A stretch of 64,000 nucleotides of DNA from an uncultured Tateyamaria sp. (GTDB lineage Bacteria; Pseudomonadota; Alphaproteobacteria; Rhodobacterales; Rhodobacteraceae): NCBI RefSeq assembly GCF_947487805.1, contig NZ_CANKXW010000002.1, forward strand, positions 62,001-126,000. The letters are read 5' to 3'. Shown in pieces: positions 21,147 to 29,257 of this stretch. Position numbers and translations under genes: made by a program. Under the pieces are notes generated by a model. It did not search any database, had not been told where the DNA came from, and worked only from the letters and a program-made list of their open reading frames with translations. Position 1 is the stretch's first letter, and the number at the start of each line of letters is the position of its first letter.

Positions 21147-21749
21147 TTATGTTCCTCCTCCGAACAGAACAAACAGCACCGACGCGACGGTCAGCCCTGC
21201 GAGGGTGTACATCAGATAGGGTTCCGCGGACGTTCCTGCGAGGGTGCGCGCGATGCGATCGCCTGCAAGTGTCCAGAGCGGATGCAAAACCAGCTGTGTC
21301 GCCAGCAATACCGCGGCGATTGTTGCGGTCGCGATAACAGGATCCGTGCCGGGGCTGACAAAGCCGGTAAAGCCCGCGACGATCATCGCCCACGCCTTGG
21401 GGTTGAGCGGGTGCACGATAAGGCCCGCGGCAAAGCCCGGTGCCTTTGCGGCCGCATCCGACGGGCCCAGACGCAGGTTTGCCACCTTCCACGCCAGCCA
21501 CAGGATATAGGCCGCCGACACCCATTTGAGCGTTTCGAACACCCAAGGGGCCCGTGTTGCCAGCTCCATCAGCCCAAAGCCCACGGGCCAGATCACGAAT
21601 TGCTTGCCAAGCGCCACGCCCGCCACGAATGGCAGGGCCGCGCGAAATCCATAACGCGCGCCTGTGGCCAGCAAGGCCATGTTGGCCGGGCCGGGCGTGC
21701 CCACCTGACTGGCGGCAAAGACTGCGAATGTGGCGACCGCGACGCTCAT
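21147..21749 (-). CDS. LysE family amino-acid exporter
   Basis: A 200-residue inner-membrane protein with about six hydrophobic segments. The N-terminal QVGTPGPANMALLATGARYGFRAALPFVAG is the LysE/RhtB signature (xTPGPN). The HPLNPKAWAMIVAGF motif is the conserved middle loop. Family members export amino acids such as lysine, threonine or homoserine lactone. It lies between two acetyltransferase genes with overlaps of four bases upstream and a two-base gap downstream, so the three form a unit, possibly for modifying and exporting an amine. Confidence 0.87.
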   Translation of the reverse strand: MSVAVATFAVFAASQVGTPGPANMALLATGARYGFRAALPFVAGVALGKQFVIWPVGFGLMELATRAPWVFETLKWVSAAYILWLAWKVANLRLGPSDAAAKAPGFAAGLIVHPLNPKAWAMIVAGFTGFVSPGTDPVIATATIAAVLLATQLVLHPLWTLAGDRIARTLAGTSAEPYLMYTLAGLTVASVLFVLFGGGT

Positions 21750-22297
21750 CCCAGCCGCACCAGATCACGGTCAAGCAGCCCCATCATCAGGTCATCATGC
21801 CACGCGTTGCCGATAAGGGCCGCTTCACGCTCGCGCCCTTCGACGGCGAAACCGACCTTTTCATAGGACGCGATGGCGCGCGCATTGAAATCCAGCACCC
21901 GGCAGCCCAGACGGTGCAGGCCCATCGTGTCAAAGGCATGCATCGACAAAAGCTGCATCGCCTCCGTGCCATGGCCCTGACCCAGCGCGTCGGGGTCCAG
22001 AATGCCGATGGCAATCTGCGCCCGCTTGTCTGCATGGTTGACCGTATGCAACCGGATCGCACCGATCAGCGCGCCGCCGACTTCGATGATCCACGCATAG
22101 GCCTCGTTGATCTGGGACTGCACCCAGAACTCGGCCGCCTCGCGGGTGATGTCACGGACCTGGCTCGGGTCAGCCCCGAACATCGCCTGAATTTGCGGCG
22201 TGTTGCCGAGGGCAAAGCGTGCGTCAACGTCATCGGGGCGCGCGTCGCGCAATGTTACGCGCGGGCCGGTCAGAATGGGTTTGTCGTGTTGGGCCAT
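21746..22297 (-). CDS. GNAT family N-acetyltransferase
   Basis: A 183-residue RimJ/RimL-type acetyltransferase: TGPRVTLRDARPDDVDARFALG at the N-terminus, the acetyl-CoA loop ILDPDALGQGHGTEAMQLLSMHAF, and LGCRVLDFNARAIASYEKVGF. Its stop overlaps the LysE start (ATGA). It is distinct in sequence from the other GNAT at 20608-21144, so the two are not a recent duplication. Confidence 0.85.
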   Translation of the reverse strand: MAQHDKPILTGPRVTLRDARPDDVDARFALGNTPQIQAMFGADPSQVRDITREAAEFWVQSQINEAYAWIIEVGGALIGAIRLHTVNHADKRAQIAIGILDPDALGQGHGTEAMQLLSMHAFDTMGLHRLGCRVLDFNARAIASYEKVGFAVEGREREAALIGNAWHDDLMMGLLDRDLVRLG

Positions 22298-22310
22298 GAT
22301 GTGCCCTCGC

Positions 22311-22350
22311 TTTAAAAAGAAAAAGGGACCGGCGGTGTCCGCCGATCCCT
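22311..22350 (-). terminator. intrinsic terminator of rplU-rpmA
   Basis: Read on the minus strand, GGGATCGGCGG-ACA-CCGCCGGTCCC is followed by TTTTTCTTTTT, a long GC stem with a T-run. It lies 27 bases after the rpmA stop and before the GNAT gene. Confidence 0.9.
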
Positions 22351-22376
22351 GATTTTCAAAACCTTTTGGGTCCGGC

Positions 22377-22646
22377 TTATTCAGCGGCCTCCGCGACTGG
22401 GAGCACGGAAATGAACGTACGGTTCTTGAGACCCTTGTGGAAGGTCACAGCGCCGTCGACAGTTGCAAAGATCGTGTGGTCCTTGCCCATGCCAACGCCT
22501 TCGGCTGGCCAAAACTTGGTGCCGCGCTGACGCACGATGATGTTTCCGGGAATGACAGCTTCGCCGCCATATTTCTTCACGCCAAGACGGCGGCCAGCGG
22601 AGTCGCGACCGTTACGGGATGAACCGCCTGCTTTTTTATGTGCCAT
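22377..22646 (-). CDS. rpmA: 50S ribosomal protein L27
   Basis: An 89-residue L27 beginning [29 protein letters not shown], the conserved N-terminal arm reaching the peptidyl-transferase centre. No N-terminal cleavage extension (as in Firmicutes) is present. It follows rplU by 12 bases and ends at a strong terminator. Confidence 0.98.
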   Translation of the reverse strand: MAHKKAGGSSRNGRDSAGRRLGVKKYGGEAVIPGNIIVRQRGTKFWPAEGVGMGKDHTIFATVDGAVTFHKGLKNRTFISVLPVAEAAE

Positions 22647-22658
22647 GCGTCTCTCTCC

Positions 22659-23357
22659 TTAACCTTTGGTCTTTTCCTGGGCCTGAGCGATCCAGCCTTC
22701 GCGCTCGATCCGGCCTTTGAAAGACAGTTTCTCGTCCATATCAGCAACATCCTCGGGCGTCCATGCCGCGATTTGTGCGAACGTGGTGACACCGTTTTCA
22801 TGCAGCTTTTTCTCAAGCGCGGGGCCCACACCGGACAGTTCCTTGAGATCGTCAGCGCCTGCGGCGGCTGCGGCCTTCTTGGGGGCTGCCTTCTTGGCCT
22901 CTTTCTTGGGGGCCTCGGCGGGTGCTTCGGCCTTGGGAGCGTCGGCTTTCTTGGCTTTCTTCGGTGCAGCAGCAGCGGCAACCACGGCGGCCACGCCAAA
23001 GCCTGCGCCGTTTTCAGCAGCCATCACGCCCGACTTGTCCGCGCCAGAGGCCAGGATGTCGGTCACGCGCACCAGCGTCAGTTGCTGGCGGTGGCCCTTG
23101 GTCCGCTTGGAGCTGTGCTTCCGGCGGCGCTTGACGAAGTTGATCGTCTTGGGGCCTTTGATCTGTTCGATGACTTCGGCTTGCACGCCTGCACCGTCAA
23201 CAACGGGGGATCCGACAACGGGGCTGTCGCCACCGATCATCAGAACTTCGTTGAATTGGACTTTGTCACCTGCATTTGCGGCCAGTTTTTCAACGCGGAG
23301 CGTGTCGCCCGATTGAACTTTGTACTGTTTGCCGCCGGTTTTCAGAACCGCGAACAT
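22659..23357 (-). CDS. rplU: 50S ribosomal protein L21 with long C-terminal extension
   Basis: Residues 1-105 are a normal L21 (MFAVLKTGGKQYKVQSGDTLRVEKL..KRRRKHSSKRTKGHRQ). They are followed by about 125 extra residues: an Ala/Lys-rich low-complexity linker (about 110-165) and a C-terminal helix-hairpin-helix-like domain (DDLKELSGVGPALEKKLHENGVTTFAQIA). Similar tails occur in other Rhodobacteraceae L21 proteins. The HhH motif binds nucleic acids in other proteins; its role on the ribosome is unknown. First gene of rplU-rpmA. Confidence 0.96.
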   Translation of the reverse strand: MFAVLKTGGKQYKVQSGDTLRVEKLAANAGDKVQFNEVLMIGGDSPVVGSPVVDGAGVQAEVIEQIKGPKTINFVKRRRKHSSKRTKGHRQQLTLVRVTDILASGADKSGVMAAENGAGFGVAAVVAAAAAPKKAKKADAPKAEAPAEAPKKEAKKAAPKKAAAAAGADDLKELSGVGPALEKKLHENGVTTFAQIAAWTPEDVADMDEKLSFKGRIEREGWIAQAQEKTKG

Positions 23358-23547
23358 ATGGTCGTTCCTTTGTCTACCGCGTCCTGTGGCCCCGGGGTCC
23401 CGGTGTTTGTGAGCGTGCCTTGCGCACGACCGCCTCGAACAGCGTGTCCCCGCGGGGACATCATTGAATCAAAACCGGCCAGCGTCGTGCTGGCCAGAGA
23501 TGCGGGCTTATCCGCAGATCACCGGGTCAAGTCAAGGGCCAAAGCGG

Positions 23548-24324
23548 CTAGAGTTCGTTTTGCGGCATCAACCGTCCTGCGGCCTGCCCAAGCCCGTAGG
23601 ACAGCGTCACATAGCTTTGGCCAAAGGCGACAAACAGCGCGTCATCCACCGCCTGACCCACATCCGTTTCCCAGAACGCTGTCAGAACCGCCACTTCGTC
23701 GGCAGTCATTGCCGATTGCGTCAGCGCGTAATAGCCACGCAGCCACCCTTCGGTTTCGGTGGCAATGCCTGCGCGCAGACCGTCAAGGTCCGGCATTTCA
23801 CCCCGCCCCGATCCCTCGATCAGCCCCTCGAAGAAAGCGATGCGGGCATCGACGGCCACATCGGTGTTCCGGTCGATCAGGTCGCGTGTGGCAAGAAAGT
23901 CCGTGACCGCGTCTGCCTGTACCGCCGGGGCGGCCCGTGCGGCGGCCTCCACATCCGGGTTGGTAAAGGCTTGGCGCGCCTGCACCTCCAGGTCGATTGC
24001 CTTGGTGCCAATGTCACTTTGCAGGAACAACAGCGCCTGAGCCGCAACATCCGGGTCCACTTCCCGCGCCATGCTGGCACGCATTTCCTGCTCCATCCGC
24101 GCGGGGTCATACAGACGGCGCACGGTCTCGGCCCAGACATCGCCGCCCTGCCCGTTCAGCATGCCCTGATCGATCAACGCACCGGATTGCGCGCCCTCGC
24201 TCGCGAAAATGGCGATGAGTTGCGGCACGCCAAGCGCATCCACCATCGCATCCACATCCGCGGCAACGGTGCTGGCGCAAGCGACCCAGAGGCCAGCCGC
24301 GGTCCGTGCAAGCCCCCGCATCAC
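23548..24324 (-). CDS. DUF2059 domain-containing exported protein
   Basis: A 258-residue protein with a short signal peptide (MMRGLARTAAGLWVACASTVAA). A DUF2059-like helical region covers about 170-250 (FWETDVGQAVDDALFVAFGQSY). The function of DUF2059 is unknown. It is the second of a tandem pair; its start overlaps the stop of the longer paralogue by four bases. The two share the general layout but low identity, so the duplication is old. Probably periplasmic. Confidence 0.7.
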   Translation of the reverse strand: MMRGLARTAAGLWVACASTVAADVDAMVDALGVPQLIAIFASEGAQSGALIDQGMLNGQGGDVWAETVRRLYDPARMEQEMRASMAREVDPDVAAQALLFLQSDIGTKAIDLEVQARQAFTNPDVEAAARAAPAVQADAVTDFLATRDLIDRNTDVAVDARIAFFEGLIEGSGRGEMPDLDGLRAGIATETEGWLRGYYALTQSAMTADEVAVLTAFWETDVGQAVDDALFVAFGQSYVTLSYGLGQAAGRLMPQNEL

Positions 24325-25148
24325 AGTTCCTGACTGGGTTGCAGGCGTTGCATCGCAGTGGCCAACGCCTCAAACCGGTTGGCCATCACTTCGTATTGCA
24401 CCGCGTTCATCAGGTCATAGACATGGCGCATGCGCGGATGTTCCAGCGCCTCGGCATAGGCCAGCACCTCGGCATCGGAAAAGGATTGGTAGGTATAGGC
24501 CGCACCGGTCAGCGCACCCGCCTCGATCTCGGCGGTCATCGCCTCTTCGTCGGCCTTGAAAAGCGCGCGCAGCCCGTCCTCGTCGCGGTGCAACTCGATC
24601 ACGCCCGCCCCGGCGGCGGCCATGATGAACCGCACCTGCACCTCCACAATGGCCCGAACGGCGGTTCCCGCACTGTCCGAGGCGGCGTTCATCCGGCGGA
24701 TATAGTCAAGCCGCGGGCTGTCGATACCTTCCAGTGCCGCCACGATGTCCGCGCCGCTTTCCAGCTTGAGGCCATCATCCTCGGTCATGTGCGATGCGTT
24801 CTCTGCCACAACCAACCGCTGGCCAAGATCCGAGGCATAGAAGTCCGCCGCATGGGTCAGCATCTCGTCGTCCAGCGTCTCTTCGAGGATATCGAGCGCC
24901 ATGTCGTGCATGATGTCGGTGGCAAAGACCTCTTCGGTCAGGCGCGCCCACTCTGTGCCAAAGGTTTCGGCCTGCATGCCCAGGATCTGGGGCGCAGATC
25001 CGGCGGTCAGGCGGATGCTCTCAAGGGCCACGTCAAATCCCGTAACTTCGAGGAACTCCTCAAGCTTGGTCCGGTCCGCGGCCAGAACAAGTCCCGGCAG
25101 GGCCGCCACGAACCACACAGACAACAGACACAGACGTAAAACGCGCAT
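24321..25148 (-). CDS. DUF2059 domain-containing exported protein
   Basis: A 275-residue protein with a clear signal peptide (MRVLRLCLLSVWFVAALPGLVLA). Two DUF2059-like helical repeats are suggested: MTEEVFATDIMHDMALDILEETLDDEML..FYASDLGQRLV and the later ALEHPRMRHVYDLMNAVQYEVM. The ATG at 25148 is chosen because the signal peptide starts there; the frame is open further up without ribosome site. First of a coupled pair. Role unknown. Confidence 0.72.
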   Translation of the reverse strand: MRVLRLCLLSVWFVAALPGLVLAADRTKLEEFLEVTGFDVALESIRLTAGSAPQILGMQAETFGTEWARLTEEVFATDIMHDMALDILEETLDDEMLTHAADFYASDLGQRLVVAENASHMTEDDGLKLESGADIVAALEGIDSPRLDYIRRMNAASDSAGTAVRAIVEVQVRFIMAAAGAGVIELHRDEDGLRALFKADEEAMTAEIEAGALTGAAYTYQSFSDAEVLAYAEALEHPRMRHVYDLMNAVQYEVMANRFEALATAMQRLQPSQEL

Positions 25149-25317
25149 AATGATCCCTTCGGTCAGCCCAGGCCACGTGCAATTCGCGCAGCAGGTCCCT
25201 CGTACCGTATGCAATTTGGCCCGCAGGTCCACCAAATTTCCCGTGTGCGTCAGTTTGCGCAAAAACTGCCTTGCCCTCGGACCGCGTTGGTTCTAATTGG
25301 GCGCACCAGACCCCCGC

Positions 25318-25407
25318 GGAGAGGTGCCGGAGTGGTCGAACGGGGCGGTCTCGAAAACCGTTGTGGGTGCAAGCCCACCCAGGGTTCGAATCCCTGTCTC
25401 TCCGCCA
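25318..25407 (+). tRNA. tRNA-Ser (CGA)
   Basis: A 90-base cloverleaf with encoded CCA. The acceptor pairs GGAGAGG with TCTCTCC (last pair G-T), the anticodon loop is CTCGAAA giving anticodon CGA, there is a long variable arm (GTGGGTGCAAGCCCAC) typical of serine tRNAs, and the T-arm is AGGGTTCGAATCCCT. Its 3' 14 bases are duplicated at 37888-37901, marking it as an integration site. Confidence 0.97.
25394..25407 (+). other. attachment-site core, tRNA end (attL)
   Basis: CTGTCTCTCCGCCA, the last 14 bases of tRNA-Ser(CGA), recurs without mismatch at 37888-37901 in the same orientation. A truncated tyrosine integrase begins about 85 bases downstream, the standard layout of a tRNA-integrated island. 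Confidence 0.65.
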
Positions 25408-25492
25408 TTTTCGGCTCTAGACGACCATTCCCAACATACTGATAGTAGAACGTAATTCGGCGTTTTCGCGCTTATGTCGGTCCTTAGTCCGC

Positions 25493-26233
25493 TTGATTTG
25501 CTGCACAAACGGTGGGTTCTCCGCCATAAGCATTGCCAAACGAGGCCGTCTCTACCACCTCCGCCGCCGCGTCCCGCGCCGGTATCGGGGTATCGAGCCG
25601 CGCGAAACTGTCTGGATCAGCCTGCACACCGACTCGGAGACAGTCGCCCCCAGCAAGGCGGATCGGGCGTGGAGCCAGATGATCGAGGCCTGGGAGGCGC
25701 GGCTGGCCGGGAACAGTGAAGATCCAGAGGCCCGCTACGAAGCCGCGCGAGACCTCGCCCGGGAGCGTGGGTTTCGGTATCTGGATGCGGGGGTTGTGGC
25801 CAAGCTGCCGATCGAGGATGTAATTGAGCGCGTCGAGGCCATTCCTGCGCCTGCGAACCAGCCCGATGCGGTAGAGGCCGCGGCCCTTCTCGGCACCGCC
25901 CCGGAACCCCGGATGTCGATCACCAAGGCACTGGAGCTCTCCTGGGGCCTCGCCAAGGAAAAGACCCTCGGCAAGAGCGAGGACCAGCTGCGCCGTTGGG
26001 AAGCGCCGCGCAAGAAGGCGGTGAAGAACTTCGTCGCGGTCGTCGGCGACAAGGAAATCGCCAACATCACCCGCGACGACATGCTGGACTTCCGCCGGCA
26101 CTGGCTCGACCGGATCGAGGCGGGTGACGTCACGGCAAACTCGGCCAAAAAGGATCTGATTCACCTCGGCGAGGCGACGAGTCCGAGCATCAAGAGTTGG
26201 TATCTTGCGCCCAACAATGGGAGCGCAAGATAA
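25493..26233 (+). pseudogene. truncated tyrosine-type integrase (N-terminal part only)
   Basis: The readable 246 residues match the N-terminal half of Rhodobacteraceae phage-type integrases: the DUF6538-like start KRGRLYHLRRRVPRRYRGIEPRETVWISLHTDS, a long linker, and the SAM-like core-binding domain KEIANITRDDMLDFRRHWLDRIEAGDVTANSAKKDLIHLGE. Homology stops there and about 20 unrelated residues lead to a stop. The entire catalytic domain with R-H-R-Y is missing. It is thus a deletion remnant and cannot recombine. It lies directly downstream of tRNA-Ser. The true start is uncertain because the region before KRGRLYH is not family-like. Confidence 0.8.
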
Positions 26234-26552
26234 AAGAGGTGCGGCAACACGTGCCTCGGTGTCTGATGTTGATGAAGAAATCGCACGACTACCCTCCAAC
26301 CCTTGCCGCTTAATGGCACCTAAATATTTAATTTAGCGTTAAATTTGACGCCGCCCAAAAACGCCCATTGGAAATGTGCCGCTGAATTATTCCCGCGAAG
26401 TTAGTGCGTTAACCGTATCGTTGCCGCATCGCGTACCGGGGTGCGGCTGAATAAAGTTAGTCACAACAATCAGTTGCGGGCCGAATGCGGCACCCCTTTT
26501 ATCTCGCGCTCCATTGATGCGCTGCTTTCAGGCCATCTCTCGCCAAAACAAT
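26234..26552 (+). other. non-coding stretch after the integrase remnant
   Basis: An AT-richer region with no supported gene. TAAATATTTAATTTAGCGTTAAATTT (26322-26348, two overlapping AT-rich inverted motifs) could be a regulatory or end-of-element sequence. It is the likely deletion scar of the integrase. Confidence 0.35.
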
Positions 26553-27389
26553 TCAGTGAAAGCTAGCTTGAAAGCTGGTCGCCGTGAGCGACACATGCGC
26601 ATCAAGCGGTGGGCGCAACTCAAAACCCTTGGGCGTTCGTGCGAAGTTCCAAAGGCGAAACAAGCACCATTCCTCGCGCCGTTCATCTGCCACTGCAAGT
26701 TCATTGCGCGAGACATGGAACGGCGTGCGTTCCCACCCGTTTGTGGTCTTCACCTCGATGAGACGCTGCCGTCCGTCAGCATCGAAACTGGCAATATCAT
26801 AGCCCGCGCCATCCCCTTCTTCTTCGGAAACCCAGCGGATTTGTTGCGCCAAGTCCTCCCGCCCTGCTGCAGTCAGAGTGTTACGCTCGTGTTTCAAGAC
26901 GCGCTCTTCTCCAGCCTTGCCAAGGGCGCGGTTGCGTTCATCCCGCGCGGCCACGTCGAACTTCTTGGCGATGTGGCGCATCTGCTCAAGCTCGTCCGGC
27001 GGCGGTTGGTTGGTCAACGTCGGTGCAGGCCCGACCCAGAGTTGCGCCGCCTCGGCCATGCCATCAACGGGCCGGGAAGAGAGGGTGCGGTGCGTCCAGC
27101 CGGGGTTAATAGCCAGCCATCGTGCGACGGCGTCGATCAAGCTGGTCTGGAAATTGAAGGCCGGTTTGTACCCGGTGATCCAAATCTTGCCGAGGCCCTT
27201 GAGAACGGCACTGATGTTCTGATGTTTGAACTCGACCGATCCGTCCGAGCGGTCGTTCAGGCGCGGTAGAAGCTGCCGCCGATGGGCAGCCTTGTTGTAG
27301 GGACGGCCCGCCACATCGTCAGCCAGCATCGCGAAGTAATCCGCGACGATCAGATCATTTTCAGTATCTGTCCACGCTTGGCTCGACAT
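26553..27389 (-). CDS. DUF3883 domain-containing protein, nuclease-like
   Basis: A 278-residue protein. The N-terminal part (1-110) is helical (MSSQAWTDTENDLIVADYFAMLADDVAGRPYNK.. IWITGYKPAFNFQTSLIDAV) and resembles the N-terminal region that accompanies HNH/restriction-like modules. The C-terminal part is DUF3883: a glutamate (GKAGEERVL, E161) then GYDIASFDADGRQRLIEVKTT with D198 and E212-x-K214, a PD-(D/E)xK-type pattern. Such domains occur in restriction systems and other defence genes. No methylase or helicase partner is present, so it stands alone. Location inside a tRNA island supports a defence role; activity is inference. Confidence 0.72.
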   Translation of the reverse strand: MSSQAWTDTENDLIVADYFAMLADDVAGRPYNKAAHRRQLLPRLNDRSDGSVEFKHQNISAVLKGLGKIWITGYKPAFNFQTSLIDAVARWLAINPGWTHRTLSSRPVDGMAEAAQLWVGPAPTLTNQPPPDELEQMRHIAKKFDVAARDERNRALGKAGEERVLKHERNTLTAAGREDLAQQIRWVSEEEGDGAGYDIASFDADGRQRLIEVKTTNGWERTPFHVSRNELAVADERREEWCLFRLWNFARTPKGFELRPPLDAHVSLTATSFQASFH

Positions 27390-27803
27390 TACGCCAGGCT
27401 AGAGGAAGGTTCGGAGTTTGTCACGAAAGCGCGGGTTGCGGACCTTCGGCGTGATCCGCGTCAAAGCCCGCATGGCTGGACGAAGGGTGAATTCGCTGCG
27501 TTTGCGCAGAAGGCTGCTTCCACACGCCTTGCAGACCTTCACCTTGGATTGCACACGAAGCAAAAACAACTAGCGGTTAAAACACTGATGCAAAGGGACA
27601 ATCTTTTCAATTCTCCATCGGTTGCCTCGGCCTAAACCCGTAGGCATTCTTGTACTGTTCCGTAGGTCAGTCGGCAGCAAATGCTTGGTTTGAGGCCATT
27701 CCTTGGCATCTATGTTCCACGAACAGTTTCGGTGTCGCAAATGGAAGGCTAATGCGGCAGCCGTATCGCTAGCAATGAGACAGAAATGTCTTACGGAGCC
27801 TGA
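27390..27803 (+). other. non-coding stretch between DUF3883 gene and DMT transporter
   Basis: No supported gene. On the minus strand 27570-27821 there is an 83-codon frame whose end (GRGNRWRIEK..) faintly resembles the C-terminal region of IS5-type transposases, but the match is too weak to call. The transporter's ribosome site (GGAGCCTGA) lies at the right end. Confidence 0.35.
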
Positions 27804-28721
27804 ATGACTGCCATGAACCAATCGTCACTCGGCACTGACGGGCACCGGTTCGGTGTCCTGTTTGTCTTTGGCGCTGGCGTGCTTTGGTCGACCGTCGGGC
27901 TTGGAATACGGCTGATCGAAGACGCAGTTGTGTGGCAGATATTGCTTTACCGTTCGGTCAGCCTGTCACTTCTACTGTACGTGTTCATTCGCATGCGGTC
28001 CGGAGAAAGCCCCTTTGCCCAGATACGCCGCACGGGATTTCCAGCGGTGATCGCGGGGCTGTCGCTCGTTGCTGCCTATTCCGGCGGGATATACGCGATC
28101 CAGTCGACGTCCGTGGCAAACGCCATGCTTTTGTTTGCAACAGCACCCTTCATGGCGGCAGTTCTGGGGTGGATTGTCCTGCGTGAACCTGTACGCCTTG
28201 CCACCTGGGTGGCGATCGCCGTTGCCATTGCCGGTATCGCGATCATGGTCGCAGATAAATCCGGAGGCGTTGCCTTGACGGGCAGTCTTGCGGCTTTGGG
28301 GTCCGCCTTTGGGTTTGCGGTCTTCACCGTGGCGCTTCGGTGGGGGAAATCAGGTGAAATGCTGCCGTCGGTTTTTCTGTCCGGAATATTCGGCATCATC
28401 GTGACATCCGGCATATGTCTGTTTTTGGAATTGTCTCTGGTGTTGTCGGTCCGGGATGGCGGCATTGCAATGGGCATGGGGGTGTTTCAGGTCGGCGCAG
28501 GGTTGATCCTGTATACTCTGGGGTCTCGCAGCCTTCCCGCTGCGGAACTTGCGCTGTTGTCACTGGCTGAAGTTCTGCTTGGTCCTCTATGGGTCTGGTT
28601 GTTTATCGGCGAAACGGCCACGCTGAACACATTGTCTGGAGGCGCAGTTTTGCTTGCGGCCATCGCTGGAAACGCGCTGTCAGGCAAGCGACGCAAGCCG
28701 CCGCCGATCACCTCACCATAG
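27804..28721 (+). CDS. EamA/DMT family transporter
   Basis: A 305-residue inner-membrane protein with about ten hydrophobic segments in two EamA repeats (residues about 17-150 and 160-290). The pattern GVLWSTVGLGIRL..YRSVSLSLLLYVFIRMR and the mid-protein ALLSLAEVLLGPLWVWLFIGE are typical of drug/metabolite exporters. The ATG at 27804 has GGAG six bases upstream. Substrate unknown. The gene lies inside the tRNA island and points toward the phosphonate-lipid candidates, from which it is separated by about 530 non-coding bases. Confidence 0.85.
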   Translation: MTAMNQSSLGTDGHRFGVLFVFGAGVLWSTVGLGIRLIEDAVVWQILLYRSVSLSLLLYVFIRMRSGESPFAQIRRTGFPAVIAGLSLVAAYSGGIYAIQSTSVANAMLLFATAPFMAAVLGWIVLREPVRLATWVAIAVAIAGIAIMVADKSGGVALTGSLAALGSAFGFAVFTVALRWGKSGEMLPSVFLSGIFGIIVTSGICLFLELSLVLSVRDGGIAMGMGVFQVGAGLILYTLGSRSLPAAELALLSLAEVLLGPLWVWLFIGETATLNTLSGGAVLLAAIAGNALSGKRRKPPPITSP

Positions 28722-29257
28722 GGGATCGGGGACAACTCATTTCTGATGGAGCTGCCGTGGGTGGGTGCGTTGCATGTGTGATCCGATCCATGTGCGCATG
28801 ATACGTGTTGCTTTTGCGCGGCTTTAGCCCTACGGCTTTATTTCTGGATCGCTAATACGCCGTGAGACAATATTTTTTCGGCCAATCTTGATCGCTCACC
28901 TTCTCGTCCAGCGTTGACCCAAGCATTTGCACCCGGGCGACGCTGGTCAGATGACGATAAATTGGCCGCATAGCTGACGACCATTTCTGTTCGACCCTAC
29001 GATACCGTTGCCAAGATGCTGCCAAGCAGCACCTGTCGCGCTTCTGGTCCGCTTACATTTACAGGATCAGATTTCCCAAATTTTCCATACCCGTTCAATT
29101 TTCGGACGACACAACAACCGCCCCCTGATCGGGCTGTGTTTTCGAACTCGATTTGTGCCCTCTCGACGTCTCTGCGCGGTTCGCGCTCAGAGGCACATCA
29201 TGGGCGTACCGGCGTTGCAACCAAGGGGTTGCAGCGTCGTTGGAGCATGGCCTGAAT
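28722..29257 (+). other. non-coding stretch before the transaminase fusion gene
   Basis: No complete gene is supported. On the minus strand an open frame ending at 28852 reads RYRRVEQKWSSAMRPIYRHL.. without any start codon; it could be a decayed 3' gene fragment. The rest looks like promoter and debris sequence. Confidence 0.35.

Noticed and set aside
27570-27821. Possible IS5-type transposase fragment on the minus strand
   Set aside because: Only a short stretch (GRGNRWRIEK) is suggestive; no catalytic residues or inverted repeats could be found, so it is only mentioned in the region note.
28852-29060. Minus-strand open frame RYRRVEQKWSSAMRPIYRHL.. without a start
   Set aside because: It looks protein-like but has no start codon, ribosome site or recognisable family; may be a decayed gene.
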